From Arbacia lixula (lineage: Eukaryota > Echinodermata > Echinoidea > Arbacioida > Arbaciidae), in NCBI GenBank assembly GCA_963669155.1, contig OZ022589.1, positions 62,001-126,000 on the forward strand: a DNA stretch of 64,000 nt, read 5' to 3'. The position numbers and the translations under genes are program-made. Positions 47,236 to 60,350 of this stretch are shown here, piece by piece (within the stretch, counting starts at the first letter, position 1; each line of letters starts with the position of its first letter). Below the pieces are notes generated by a model that did no database searches, was not told where the DNA came from, and saw only the letters and a list, made by a program, of their open reading frames with translations.

Positions 47236-48227
47236 CCATGGATATCACGAATATATCATGCAAACATATGAAATACGATAATGTGCATTTGGAGGAAAAA
47301 AAATCTGGCATACAAACATAATTCATACATACTTCATCCCATAATACACTATATACCATTCCATACCTGTGTTATGAACAGAAAATTTCACTGTTAGATG
47401 TGCGCATGATCGTAAAATTGCGCACTGCGCAAGAACAGTAGTTCTAAACGTGATTTCAAAATATGCGGCAGATGCGCCATACTCGGGGCTCAAAGGACAA
47501 TAAAGGCTGATGCGAAATCTTTTCAGTTTTAAAATTATCGCGAAAAAAACACAGAGTATGAATGTTAAAAATTCGACCCCCCCCCCCCCCCCCCCCCCCG
47601 AAGATAAAACTGAAGTATTAAACAAAGCTGCTAAAGGCTTTTGGAAATATATTTTGATGGTACCTTAAGAAGTCTGGAATGACAGTCATCATTTTCTATA
47701 TGTCTTTAAGGAACTAAAAATTCTACATCAATAGCACCACAACAATCAGTTGCCCGTAATGTATGTGTACGATTCAGTTCACCGTCAAAAACCCTCACTT
47801 GCACCGTTTAATTTAGAAATGATGCTATTGAAAGAAGTGTTAAGCACATTCGCTATTTCTAATTTGTAATTAATCACGGTTTCATTCAATATTAATTGAA
47901 AATCATTCCGTCTAGCATTGTTTAAAGAATGTATGTTATTCAAGGACTTCCATGTTTTCTTGATATGATTTCCATTTTCAGCCTGGTTTTCAACATGGCT
48001 AGAGAGTGATTTATTGCTTTCTTCTTAATAATGTATTGTTTCGCTGACTTGGAGCACATGTCACTGACCCAGGTCATGTCAAATGTTTAAGATTACATCA
48101 CTTCATTCTATTACTTTCCCTAACAGACTTAGATTGTTACACTTATAAATATCTGGCCCACGCCTGATTGATATGATTGCACTGCATTCGTCTATGTTCA
48201 AAGTTTATCATCACAAAGACTTCATAT
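47236..48227. other. Intergenic DNA with one long poly-C tract
   Basis: A C run of about 22 bases lies at 47578-47599. Otherwise nothing recognised. Confidence 0.45.
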
Positions 48228-48890
48228 ATCAATGCTCACTGCTACTGCAACTGAATGTGGATGTGTCAGTTATAATGTACTCTCAAACAATAGTTTTCAA
48301 CGCTTGCATTGCCTTTATCATGTACTTTTAAAACAAAAATCGAGGACAAACAGGATTTCTCTGGCTCCGCGCCCCCCCCCCCCCGCTCCCCCCCCCCCCC
48401 CCTTAACCATTGCAGGGACAATTATGCAAATTATGCAAATTAGATTCATTACATTCATCTGGTCATCGGTCCTTTATAATTCACTAACTATGAAACTATT
48501 AATTCAAACACTTACATTGCTTTAACGAGGTACTTTTAAACAATAACGTAGGAAAAACCTGATTTTCTCCGGCTTTTCTCCCTCTTTAGGGATAATTATG
48601 CAAATAATGCAAATAAGTTTAATAATATTAATTTATGAATATTTCCATCATTTTCACTGACCTCTCAAACATAGGTTTCAACACTTACATTTCTTTAATC
48701 ATGTACTTATAAACTATAATATAAGAAAAACATGATTTTTCTCTGGCTTTTCCCGCATTTCTAGGGAAAACTATACAAATTATGCAAATTAGCTTCATGA
48801 TATCAACTTATAAGTTTGTCCATCATCTCCACTGACCTTATAAATTATGGTTTGCAACCCCCCCCCCCCCCCCCCCGCCCCGCTTCAATC
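48228..48890 (+). repeat. 175-bp satellite with doubled octamer (ATGCAAAT) motifs, about 3.5 copies
   Basis: Units share 'caaacacttacattgcttta' type sequence, 'gtacttttaaac', 'tttctctggc' and ATGCAAAT. ATGCAAAT is at 48424, 48433, 48598, 48607 and 48782, giving a period of 174-175 bases. Poly-C tracts replace part of the first and last units (about 48370-48402 and 48858-48876). Confidence 0.8.
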
Positions 48891-49323
48891 GTTTAAATCA
48901 GGTACCTAGGTCCAATAACATGCGTTTTCCATAATTCTCATGTTTCACAAATGCTACTTTGCATAATAAGCATATTTCATAAAATTGGGGGACACTTTTT
49001 CTGGTGTGTAGGGGACCATATTGGAATGTACTGCAGTGAAATAAGTTATATTACAATTAGTGTGAGGTTGAAGTGCTATTTTGACTGAACTAATGCTTCT
49101 TTCATCTTCTTTCATTTCGGCCTTACCCTTGAGCTGACCGAGTAATCTGTCTTCGAGGCAAACTAATAAATAATATCTCAGGGTCTAGAAATACGACTAG
49201 TTCCTTTCTTCTGCCACTCCGTCCCGGTGAGCCGGTTCCTCCAGAGAGCAGTAGTCTACATCAACAAGACACGTTTACAGAAGGCAATTATGGGCAATGA
49301 AGTTTATACCACTACATGTATTT

Positions 49324-49326
<3 letters not shown>

Positions 49327-49373
<47 letters not shown>

Positions 49374-49436
49374 CCTGTTTTCACTTTCTCTCCTTTTCTC
49401 TCTCACTCTCTCTCCCCTCAATCTATCAACACCCCC

Positions 49437-49491
<55 letters not shown>

Positions 49492-49492
49492 A
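49327..49492. repeat. (CT)n microsatellites
   Basis: Two long CT runs separated by about 70 bases of pyrimidine-rich sequence. Confidence 0.9.
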
Positions 49493-51523
49493 TTGTAATA
49501 TCTTTAACATGATAGATTTACGAAGGTGTATAATTCATTACTTCAATCATATTGCCCAAATCAGATATATTTGTACTCCTCTCAACTTGGAAATTTATGA
49601 TATATTTCGAGACCAAATTGAAACGTGATAACTAATTATTCGCTAAACTTAAACGTAAGCACGGGACGCAGTCTGATTGCAGCCATCACGCTTATATTTG
49701 CAGCCTGCTTAAAGACGATTGAATTGTAAAGAATATAATTATATTGTATCAAATTGCTGTCGGTCACGTTTTTACAAAAGTTTCGAAAGTTTCAAGAAAT
49801 ATTAAGACAATTCATTATTTTGATCACAAACGTAATGACAGATATATCTGCAATTTACACCACAAACGTGTGAACTTTGGTCTTATCATGTCCCGATCTG
49901 CACATTGGTGTTGGTATCACCTTGACGCCAATCAGTTCCTACACTGCTGCTTCGTTCTTGCCTTTGTTGCCTTACGATCACTTCATATAGGATTACACTC
50001 CTCTCAAATGCGCATCGTCGGTCAAACAGACAATTTCCGAGAATTTTTTTTTTACTAATGGAAGGCGAGCTCGCTCATCCTTCCCCTTTTACCGACATCT
50101 GTCACGTAGTATTGATAGTCGTGATATTCAGCCTATTAAGAATTCGTTTTGTGAGAAATATACATGTGTCAATCACGTGCGTTTCACATAATGATTGGTA
50201 AATATTTCATCATGTGAAATAAAATGAAGAAGGAGGAGTGTGGGTGGGCTAGGGTGCGGGGGGCTTCTTCGCCCCCCCCCCCCCCCTCCCGTCTGCTCCC
50301 TCCATCTCCGAGAGATTTTGAAATCATTTATTCATCAATCTACAGGAGGAGGGAGGAAGGCGAAGGGAGGGGGTTCATGTTGGACAACGTATAGTAACGA
50401 TGTTCCCACTTTTAGAGTGAGGATAGAGGGAACAGTCATTGTCGAAGCTGTTAACACCTGTTCTCAGTCCAAAAGTTATTTAACAGTGGAACGGTTAACC
50501 ATTCACTTCCAAAGAAATCAAAATCAAGCGGGAGGCTTGATACAAGACTAAACGTGCTCAACGTCGCAGCATCATTTTTTCATCAGATGTTTATCCTATA
50601 TCTGTTGATAGTTTACTGGAATGTGTATCTCAGCAACCAGCGCGCGCTGAAGACGCCGGCGAAATTTACACTTGCAACACTCAGACCAACAGGTACCATC
50701 CCCCTGTCTTTTCACCCATCCCATTATATCCCGACCTCGCTGGCGCACACAACACATCTGTAAACACTCGTCCCGTTTCCCATCCCATCGTCATCATCAT
50801 CATCATCATCCGCTCTCATCCTCAGCTCCGCAAGTCACATACAGCTGGGCCCTCCACTCCCTGAGTTTACAGAGATAACGCGCTGGTAACGAGTCCTCAG
50901 TGACATTCTTCTTTCTTTCTATTGGAAGAAAAGGTTTCAAAGGGTTTAAAGAAATTTAAACACTATATTTCCTCCCCACCGGTATACCTGTGCTTGAATG
51001 AAAAAGTTAGTCGAGAGTGGGACTGTTGAGGTGTATAGTACGGTTTGGAGCTAGATAGGGGCGAGAGGGGGAGTGTGCATTGGGACGGAAGTCAGTACGG
51101 TGTTACATCCATGTGGGTTTGGGTTTGAGCGGGAGTGCACATCACACAGGGCACGTTTTGCTCCTCCGGTTGACTGGAGCCAGACTTGGCTTTACTTGGT
51201 GTGAGTTGACACGTCGGCAGCTGAAGCACGCCGCTTGATCGCAGCCAGCCAGGTCCTACGTACAGGTAGCTGGGTCGCAGGTAAGGCGGGGCCCGGGCCG
51301 AAAACACCATCACCTCTTCGCTCATCGACAGCGTGCCCTCCTATCCCCTTCATCTACGAACACTGATTAGCACCCGATTAATCAATCAATCCGTCTATCG
51401 TCGACGACGACGGGACCTGACCCTGTTTCAGCATCTTCGCTACGGAGAGGGGACTGGGAGAGAGTTCAGCTTCGGAGTTGGTGCAGTGATCGAAGTGAGG
51501 GATTGAAAGTGAAAAGAAATACG
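49493..51523. other. DNA upstream of the second gene
   Basis: It contains a poly-C run at about 50273-50286 and a short (CAT)n run at 50788-50810. A consensus donor CAG/GTAAGG at about 51279 could end a non-coding 5' exon of the gene at 51524. No coding exon is supported. Confidence 0.4.
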
Positions 51524-51631
51524 ATGAGGACTTTACTTCTGGTGTGTTTGCTGGTGGTATGGTTGGGCCTAGCAACGGCCAAACCTAGACCACTCTTCCT
51601 CAACGAATTAATGGAAGACGTGGAGGGAGAG
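51524..51631 (+). CDS. First coding exon of a secreted peptide or protein gene
   Basis: 36 codons from an ATG with A at -3. They encode a textbook signal peptide (MRTLLLVCLLVVWLGLATA) followed by KPRPLFLNELMEDVEGE. It ends in phase 0 at GAG/GTAAGT. The layout (signal peptide, short acidic tail, phase-0 GAG/GTAAG donor) resembles exon 1 of the LDLa/CUB gene, though sequences are not alike. With only this exon the family cannot be named; echinoderm neuropeptide precursors and small secreted proteins often begin this way. Confidence 0.55.
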
Positions 51632-52321
51632 GTAAGTCAAACCATCAACGACCCTCTCTTTCTTTCTTTCACCCCTCCATATACCATTTCAAGCCGCCAT
51701 TAGTACAATACATTACCGCTAGCCCAGCACTGCATACCGTGCGAACGGAAAACTGATGACGATGATGTTTGTGTATTATGCTGAGCGGGTGCGATAGAGT
51801 TTCTAATCAAAACGTGTACCACATGGACACTAACTTTGTTACAGCAAAAAAATATTGATAAGTTGAAGTCCATTGCCGTAAATCATTAGCACAACCATAC
51901 TACGAGATACTGTTATTGATCAACTTGCGATTTCTGGGTTCCTCGACAAACAAACACATCATCACGCTATTATTGTCAAGTTTGGAAGTATGATTGTAGT
52001 TGTACCCGTATACCTATGATAATGGACAGATACAGGTCGGCTAAGGGTAGTTATCTAGGAGGTGAGAAAGATACATTTGCTAATCAATCATTATGTAAAT
52101 TCATTTGAAGATGGCTACAAGCGCAAGGACGGACATGACGGATAACTATCTCTTATCTAAGATCACAATCATTTCCTGCACTCCCTGACCGGCAGTTTCG
52201 TCCAATCCTTCCAAAACAGCTCCAAACAGACATGACAGACGCAGTTAGTTGTACATGCCGGTCGGAAAGAACAGCACGAGTAAATTCATTGACAATAACA
52301 TGATATTTTGAACAGAGCTGT

Positions 52322-52412
52322 TAATGGTGATGGTGATGATGATGGTAATGATAATGATGATGGTGGTGGTGAGGGAAAAGAAGAAGAAGAAGAAGAGGAG
52401 AAGAAGAATAGT
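52322..52412. repeat. GAT and GAA trinucleotide runs
   Basis: GATGGT repeats run into GAAGAAGAA. Confidence 0.85.
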
Positions 52413-54185
52413 GTTATGGTGTTGTGTCGTAAGCTACATGATGGTGAGAAGTGAAAATGCAATCTTATAATGGTGATGAGAATATTGTATGTTCATGTAT
52501 CAGTACTGAAGATGATAAGCCTAACACGCACATGACGCATGGTATTAATGGTGCGAGATGATAATAGATGGCTGTGTTTGACAATAAATACGGACAAGAT
52601 ACGGAGAAGACAAATGTCACCAATTTCAAATATTTTGGTTGTGACGTTGATTAAATCTGACCAACCATGTACTGTACGTTGGCTCTGGACTGCATGCCGT
52701 ATACCCTCACACAAATGTGCGAGATTTGATCCGGTGGGACTGGGTGAAATGAATACCAAATGTGGTTCTTATCAGACAAGCCGTTCAGCAACAGGTCGAT
52801 TATTGACATCACTAGTACACGAAGGCGCATCGACCCCGTTTTCACAAACAGCTGTTTCTGTGCGTGAGTGGAACTGGATTAAGCTAAGTCAGCTTAAGGA
52901 GCAAGCTTCTCTCGGTTTTCTTCCTGATTCTAATTTGTGTTGTCATTATCGTGTCCATTCGGTAATTTTTGGCATCAGGGGATTTGTTAATGCTTTTTTT
53001 TATATAATTTATTATAAACCTGCCAAAATTAATTATTTTGAAAAAACTCGCCTTCCAACGAAACCCATTCAACTCAGGTATGCCTACAATCTTGAGTGAC
53101 AGGTATCGACGTCACATTTGACGTGCTATTTGATATATTCCCTCACGACTCGATAATGGGACTCCTAAGGCCACGGTTAGGCAAATGTTAACACATGACG
53201 CTTTATACTCAAATATCACGAGTTTGTGCCTGGCAAGATTCACAATGTTTTCTTAATTACCAGAATCAATTAAGATGCTATATTGCGAATGCCAGTACAA
53301 GGTGTAAAAGAAGGCTGTATAGTCGTGGTGTTGATGCTATATTTGGAAAGATATGTGGTATAAAGTTATGTGGTCAATGTTGTTTGACGTAGACAAACAA
53401 TTTATTCGAAGTTTATATTGTGTCGCTTATTTTTAGCTTATGTTTCATGTAGCGCATTTTGTAATGCAATACTGCATGCATATAGCTCTTAATTTCCTTG
53501 TAGCTTGGCGACATTGAAGCTACATGAGTTTTAAAAATGATCTTCATCCACTCTAGACCGTCGTTAGAACTGGGTCGTCGGCAGCCCTCCCTGGGGAGCA
53601 AAAGGCCAGCAATAAATTAAATTTTGAGAGCGCAGGCATTGCGGTTCTTCGGTTCGCAGCGAGGTTACTCGCCCGCCTGGCACGGGCTTAGGATTAGGCC
53701 AGCGAGTCACTCACGAAAACGCTTAGTCGACAAGTCTGCTGCATCTCGTTTTCTGTCTCTCTTCGTGGTAGGGTCCATGCTCTGGTCGAGTCCCACTTCT
53801 CAGGAAAAGAAACAAGAATTTCTAGTTAGCGTGCGCTGTGGTTTCAGCGTGAAAATGGGACTTCTTCATGTCTAGGTATCCAATAACGATCATGTCTTGG
53901 GACAAATGCATGTGACGAAAACAAATAAAGTCCACTGACTTGATTTGTCGGTTGATAACTTATATCGTGATCATGCGATTTCCCAAAAAAAATGTTCGTT
54001 CATTCGACGTCCCACGCAGGTCGTCGCCCTTGTACATGTATGTGCATTGTCCCCAAACATGAGGCAAGATGTTCAAGCTTTCGTCGACGAAAGCCAGATT
54101 ATGCCGTAAAACAGTTTCTTCCGAGATGAGGTGGGCGGGATAGGGTGAGGAGCACATGCTTGATTTCAAGTCCAATCCCCCACCC
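52413..54185. other. Putative intronic DNA
   Basis: The frame 52539-53099 (+) is the longest in the window outside low-complexity DNA but lacks any recognisable motif. A locally GC-rich patch lies at about 53560-53850. Confidence 0.35.
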
Positions 54186-54192
54186 CCCCCCC

Positions 54193-54251
<59 letters not shown>

Positions 54252-54304
54252 CACTACCACCACCACAGCCCCCTCTCCCGCCACCACCACCACCACCACC
54301 ACCA
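54186..54304. repeat. (CA)n and (CCA)n microsatellite
   Basis: Poly-C, a CA run of about 55 bases, then CCACCACC runs. Confidence 0.9.
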
Positions 54305-54471
54305 TCCCTTCTCCTCAGTGAGATGAATCCCTTGGGTTCATTCGTACGGCCCCGAAGTCATGAAGTTGGAAGCTTGTGGATAATTAATGAGCTTGATCTG
54401 GGTATCGGTGTCATTCACCTTCCCGTTGCCCTGTAATCACAGCTTATTTAGTCTGTAAGGCAAGGCATTGA

Positions 54472-55147
54472 ACTTTCCAGAAGAAGAACAGACTTGTTAG
54501 TGGGTCTGAATCAGCAAAATAATAACATTTTCCGGTAAACCAAGAGTTGTCCCACCTCCATCATTACAATGTTGCACGTTGCTAGGCAACGTTAACTTTG
54601 TTAATTCCTTTTTTCACAGTAACGTGGAAACCACGTTTGTAACATTAATAGAAACTTGTCAATAAGCTCGTGAACCTATGCTGTATGTACATGTATGTAC
54701 ATGGATCATACATACTACATGTAGTAGGGTCCATGATATGTGGTTAATAAACTTCCGCACACCGACAATACATTGGAAGAAGACCAGACCATAGCTTTCT
54801 GCATTATAGTCTGGTCATGTAGCCCAATCAAGGTTGTGAGAACCAGTCTATAGTGCAGTAGCCTATTGCCTGGTCTTCTTTAAAAGCAGTGTCGGTATGC
54901 GGAACTTTATTAACCACATATCATGGACCCTACTAGTATGATCCATGTACATACATGTACATGCAGAAATCGGTTCACGAGCATATTTACAAGTTTCTAT
55001 TAATGTTACAAATGTGGTTGCCATGTTACTGCCTAGCAACGTGCAATATTATAATGATGGAGGTGGGACAACTCTTGGCTTACCAGAAAATGTTATTATT
55101 TTGCTGATTCAGACCCACTAACAAGTTTGTTCTTCTTCTGCAAAGTC
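54472..55147. mobile_element. Long foldback element, about 300-bp arms
   Basis: The ends 'cagaagaagaacagacttgt' and 'acaagtttgttcttcttctg' are inverted copies, and the match continues through the whole element: 'gggtctgaatcagcaaaat', 'gttgcacgttgctaggcaac', 'gtacatgtatgtacatg' and 'ggtccatgatatgtggttaa'. A loop of about 60 bases is itself flanked by a short stem (TATAGTCTGGT/ACCAGTCTATA). Non-coding. Confidence 0.88.
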
Positions 55148-55695
55148 GTGTACGTGTGCTTCGTTCAAAAAGTCCACTCAGCAAATTAAGGAGACATGTT
55201 GTCCAAAGCTAGCTGTATCCAAAAACACCGGAAATTACTCGAAAATTCAACGACGCTGATTTCATTCTGAACGAACTTACATGTTGTTCTATTTCTAATT
55301 AAAAATATATCACATGTGAAATTGATGGTGATCAATTCATACAAGTTAAGATTTGATTGATACAATGACCTGGGGTCTTGGGTTGAACGGATCACGTTAA
55401 AGATTTGTTTATTGTACTCGAAACGGAAATGGCTCAAGGTGTTAAAGTATTCAGTCTTTAAAAAAGAGCAACGTTGGATGTAGTATAGCCATTTTGCAAA
55501 GAAAATGAATTTTACAAATTATTATGGAGGGAAACCTAAAAAAACATAGCTTGTAAGGTATAGGTTACCCTTCATGTATTCCCACGGCAAAAGTAATAAG
55601 AGCAGGCACGTAGGTAAAGGTGCCGTGTTTATTTCTCATCAGTATTATGGCGACAGATACGGCGACAGAGCAGGCACGCAGTATCGAGACTGATG

Positions 55696-56186
55696 TTAAA
55701 GGGATAGTCCACCCGGAAGTTAAGCTAGTTTCAATTAAAGCAAAATATGAAAGGAACATAATAGTGAAGGTTTGACGAAAATCCGTCAAAGGATAAGAAA
55801 GTTATGATATTTTGGAATTTCTATTATGTGACGTCACGTGCGAGGTGCTGTCCTATATATTGTGTGTTGTATGATTCCTTGAAATGCTCATTTTCTGTTT
55901 GTGATGAAGGATTTTTTTCAAAGAGGTGTGTGTAAAAACGTGTTTCTAATAATGTATCAAATACACAAGTAAAATGATGTATATCCTTTTGAGAAAATGG
56001 ATATTTTTCTCTCAAAAATTACACAACATAGGGAGACCACCTCGCACGTGACGTCACAAAATCAAAACTTTAAAATATCGTACCTTTCTTATCCTTTGAC
56101 GAATTTTCATCAAACCTTCATGTGTTTCTTTCGTGTCAATGATTTTAATGGAACCAACTTAATTTCAGGGTGAACTTTCCCATTAA
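55696..56186. mobile_element. CRE-family palindromic MITE, copy 4
   Basis: The ends are TTAA-AGGGATAG and CTTTCCCA-TTAA. Both arms keep 'gtgacgtcacgtgcgaggtg' or its inverse (about 55831 and 56045). It looks the best preserved uninterrupted copy. Confidence 0.85.
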
Positions 56187-56829
56187 CTTGAATAACAGAT
56201 CACCAATCTTCCTTATTAGCATACATCCCTGTTTTCAGAGCCTCTGTCCTTCGGTTAGCGTGACTGTTTTTAGCAACAGGTGAACATTTCTACAGTATCG
56301 CATTCAAATATCCTATTCAGTTCATGGTGAAGCGGAATTGCACTGACAAAGATGAAGCGAATAAGCCAAGTACTTTAGTGACCTTCGAACCTCTCATGTT
56401 TTCAGAAAATAGAAATATCCATATAAATTGGATCAGACATGAGTGAATTGGTTTGGAGATCCATCTCGACGGGGAAGATTTACCAAATAGTCTGGATTGC
56501 TAGACAATTTGAGGAAAGTAGACCCTTTTTTATTGTATTATCTATTGATATCGACTTGCTGATAGATGGAACTTTGAATCGATTGGACTTATTTGTTTTT
56601 GTCTTTAATGAAGGAGGGGAGAGAAAGATAAATTCGAACAGAGATGAACAACGAGTAAAGGAAGAAACGACGAGAGAAGGAGTAGGATTGGTATTATCAA
56701 CAGTAAGAGGAAAACTGAAACAGGGCGAAAACAAAACACGACATGGCGAATTGAAAGAGAACGGGCAGGCTTGAAAGTTGACAATACAAGAATGGAAGAA
56801 GCAGCAATGATGCTGGTGTTTATCATTTT

Positions 56830-56913
56830 TATTCATGAATATGATGATGATGATGAAATTAGTGATAGTGAAGATGAGAAGGAATATGATGATAATGATG
56901 ATCATAATAATGT

Positions 56914-56962
<49 letters not shown>

Positions 56963-57000
56963 GGTGATCATAATGTTGATGACGATTAAATAGGTGATAC
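56830..57000. repeat. (GAT)n trinucleotide array
   Basis: GATGATGAT with GAA and GTT interruptions. Confidence 0.92.
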
Positions 57001-57039
57001 AGATGATGGTGATGAAAGAAGAAGAATTAATATAAGGAG

Positions 57040-57800
57040 GAAGCTCAACAGGAGGAAGAAGAAGAAGACAATGAATTGTCGCCTATGGTCGTCAAAATGA
57101 AGATGAAGAAGGAGAAGAAGAAGAATAAAAGGAAGAAGAAGAAGAAGAAGAAGAAGAAGAAGAAGAAGAAGAAGAAGAAGAAGAAGACGAAGGAGACGAA
57201 GAAGAATAAAAGGGAAAAGAAGAAGAAGAAGAAGAAGAAGAAGAAGACAAAGGAGAAGAAGAAGAATAAAAGGGAAAAGAAGAAGAAGAAGAAGAAGAAG
57301 AAGAAGAAGAAGAAGAAGAAGAAGAAGAAGAAGAAGAAGAAAATAGAGGAAAAGAACAACAACAACAAAACAACAAGGAAAAGAACAACAACAACAAAAC
57401 AACAAGGAGAATAAGACAGAAGAAACAAGATTGTGGAGAAGAAGAAGACGTGAGTCTTGTTTCTGATACTTATGTAACTGGAGATGACGAGAAGAAGAAG
57501 AAGAAGAAGAAGAAGAAGAAGAAGAAGAAGAAGAAGAAGAAGAAGAAGAAGAAGAAGAAGAAGAAGAAGAAGAAAGAGAAAGAAGCAGAAAGAGAGGAAG
57601 AGGAAGATGAAAAGAAAGAAGAAAGAAGAAGAAGAAAGAAGAAAGAAGAGGAAGAGGAAGATGAAAAGAAAGAAGGGAGAAGAAAGAAGAAGAAAGAAGA
57701 AGAAGATGAAAAGAAAAAAGAAAGAAGTAGAAGAAGAAAAGAACTGGATGAAAAGAACAACAAAACAACAAGGAGAATAAGAAAGGAGAAATAAGGCTGT
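57040..57800. repeat. (GAA)n polypurine array, about 750 bp
   Basis: Two long AAG/GAA blocks (57110-57345 and 57488-57780) are separated by an AACAAC-rich spacer. Segments such as 'gaagaagaataaaaggga' recur about every 66 bases in the first block. All long frames here are repeat artefacts. Confidence 0.95.
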
Positions 57801-60350
57801 GTAGAAGAAGAAGACGTGAGTCTTGCTTCTGAGACTAATTGTAACTGGAGGTGACCAGTGCTTGGTGTCTGTAGGTTCATTACTGTCTGTAGTTCTTGTG
57901 GTACTTACATCTGAGTTCAGACACCTTCCGGACTTCCCCGTGTAGGCGTCAGGATGCTATTTGTACCATCGCGTTTCTAAGTCGTGATTCAAGTGTATGT
58001 AAGAACCGTGTTGCAACAGACAAAATGAAGGATGTAGCAGGGATTTGTTATGGAAGGATATGAAACAACTTTCTTTCTTTGAACCCATGCGTGGCACCGC
58101 CGAAAAAATATCTTCTCAGCATGTGCTTTTCAGGTATTTTAATAATAACGAACAGGATTGCGTAGCAACGGTTTCTCAAAAAGAACAAAAGAAATGTAGA
58201 GTCTTATTTCGCTTGTCCAGTTCTGTTTGTGAGGAAAAGAGATATCAGCGAACAAAAATAAACAGTTTTTTCTACTAAAATAACTCAGTTGTACGCAAAT
58301 GCACGCAAACTCTGTTAATGAAAATAAACAGCTTAAGATATAATTGTAATAATGATTGAATCCCAAATTTGCGGAAATCTGCGGAAAGTGAAGAAATTTG
58401 TTAATTTTATAAGTAAGAATATTATCTTAGATCTCCGTTTGTGCATCATTCAACAATCATTTAGAAGAAAACCGAGTACAGGATCTTTAGTGGTGTTTCC
58501 CGTAACCTTCTTGAAAATTGCACAAAAATGTGATAAGAAACATAGCTTCCAGAGACAAAACAGGGAATTAAAGATATGGCTTTCCAAGTTGACAGCAGCT
58601 AAATATCGGTGCCGCGCATGGGACATCGAAGCATTGGAGTGATTGTGGAATGCTTTTGACATTCATTAGCACGCTTTAGTATTCATACAGATGTTTGAAT
58701 ATATTATGCTCGACTTATTTCTCCTTCCTGTTTCCCCTGGATGTAGGAAGCAAGGTCGTATAGCCCATTTGCAAAGGTCATGAAACTCGGTAGGAATCAC
58801 CTATCCTAACCCTAATTCATATGATAACGTGTACGAAATATCACAAATTGAAACGACCCGCCCAAAACCTACTCGAAATCTAAAAAAGTCGATATAATTC
58901 CGCTCAAAGTCAGTTTCCAGTTCTGTTATTGGGATTATTGGGAGGACAGTTCTGAGTTATACAATACATGTATTTCTTCCATTTTCCGTGTTTTTTTTTT
59001 ATTTTTTTTATTAATTCATGTGCTAAAGGGCTACAATGTCATCAAAACTTTGAAGGTGTGATTAACTGATTAGGGAGATTTGAGATCTCGTTACCAAATA
59101 AGTAATTTTGATCAATTTTATTTAAAGGTTTAGCTTTTGGTACAAATTATTTTTATGCCCAAACTAGGAATTATTTTCTGAGAATTTTATGTTCATTATT
59201 TCAATGACCTATTTTCATTAATGGCATGTAAGTATGCAAACTTTCTTTTAGTAGATGCAGACCATTTAAAAGAACAGTGTAGATCAACGGGTATTGAGAG
59301 GGGAATGAAGGTGTTATGCATATTAAAGGACCAGTAACAACCCCCCCCCCCCCCCCCCGAGGTTCACCCCACCCCCTCCTATTTTTTTTTTAAGAATTGA
59401 ATTCATATATTTTTTGTATTGATTTTTTTTTAGTATGTAATGGGGGATTTAGGGTGGTGAACACCCCCCCCCCCCACACACACCTTTTTCCGTTTCCCGT
59501 TTTCCTACTTTTTTTGTTATTTGTAGTGAAATAAAAAAAATCATCGCTAGTACCCCCCACTGAGAACATCGAGACTGGGCGCGATTAAGAAATCCATCAC
59601 TACCTCCGCTCATCAACTTTTGGAGACTCGGCGGAATTCCCACAAATTCAGCTCGAAGCCCCCTCCCCCCTCACACAAATCCTGGATACGCGTCTGATAT
59701 GCACTCATGGAATATGCTTTCTGTCACATCAAGGAGAGCTATACGAGCGAAGTCGATATGCCTCTTAATCACACTTGAGTTGAAATGCTAAATACCGCTT
59801 CTCAGAATTCCATCGTTTTCAATATCTGCCATAGAACGTAGAACTCCGTGTTACATTCTATGAATCGGGGTTGCCTCTGCTTGAACGAAAGTAAGGGCGA
59901 GCACGTTTCATCATTTTTATAAACAGTTCCGGTAAAGCCGTGACTTTTGGCTCTGGTTAGACAGCTCTCACCGTTTACCCTCTCATTAAGAATCATTATG
60001 GTGAGTAGATTCGAAGAAAGCCCTCATGAGAAACATCTGTTCTTCCACCGGTTCTTCTTGATCCGCCATCAAAAGGTTGAGGGCGACAGGAAATAGGGGT
60101 TAATGATTGGTTACCTTTCCTTCTTCGACTTCTGAGCGCGAAGATAGGTCGAGTTAACCTTTTGCGCCTTCATGGATTGGATCCATTACTCGCTGCACAT
60201 CAACTTGATCAATTCAAGGAGTCTTCCTCCTCAGAACTGCCTTGCGTGGATGGTCAGGTGACGTGGTCTCACACTTGCCATAATGCCATTTGATAGAGTT
60301 ATTGGCGAGCCATCTACCATTACCAGACGTGTCTCATGGGGAAACTCATA
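57801..60350. other. Putative intronic or intergenic DNA
   Basis: Poly-C tracts lie near 59341-59358 and 59463-59474. A dispersed-repeat fragment at 58740-58990 is shared with about 43690-44060. No exon is recognised. Confidence 0.4.

Noticed and set aside
50638-50885. Possible Ig-domain exons: a frame reading AEDAGEIYTCNTQ before a donor, and a second segment with LGPPLPEFTEI
   Set aside because: The Ig motif D-x-G-x-Y-x-C has one extra residue, the upstream half of the domain was not found, and the phase link between the two segments is not forced. Probably chance.
53560-53850. GC-rich patch resembling a structured RNA or tRNA relic (a GGTCGAGTCCCA word is present)
   Set aside because: No A-box, acceptor stem or cloverleaf could be built around the B-box-like word.
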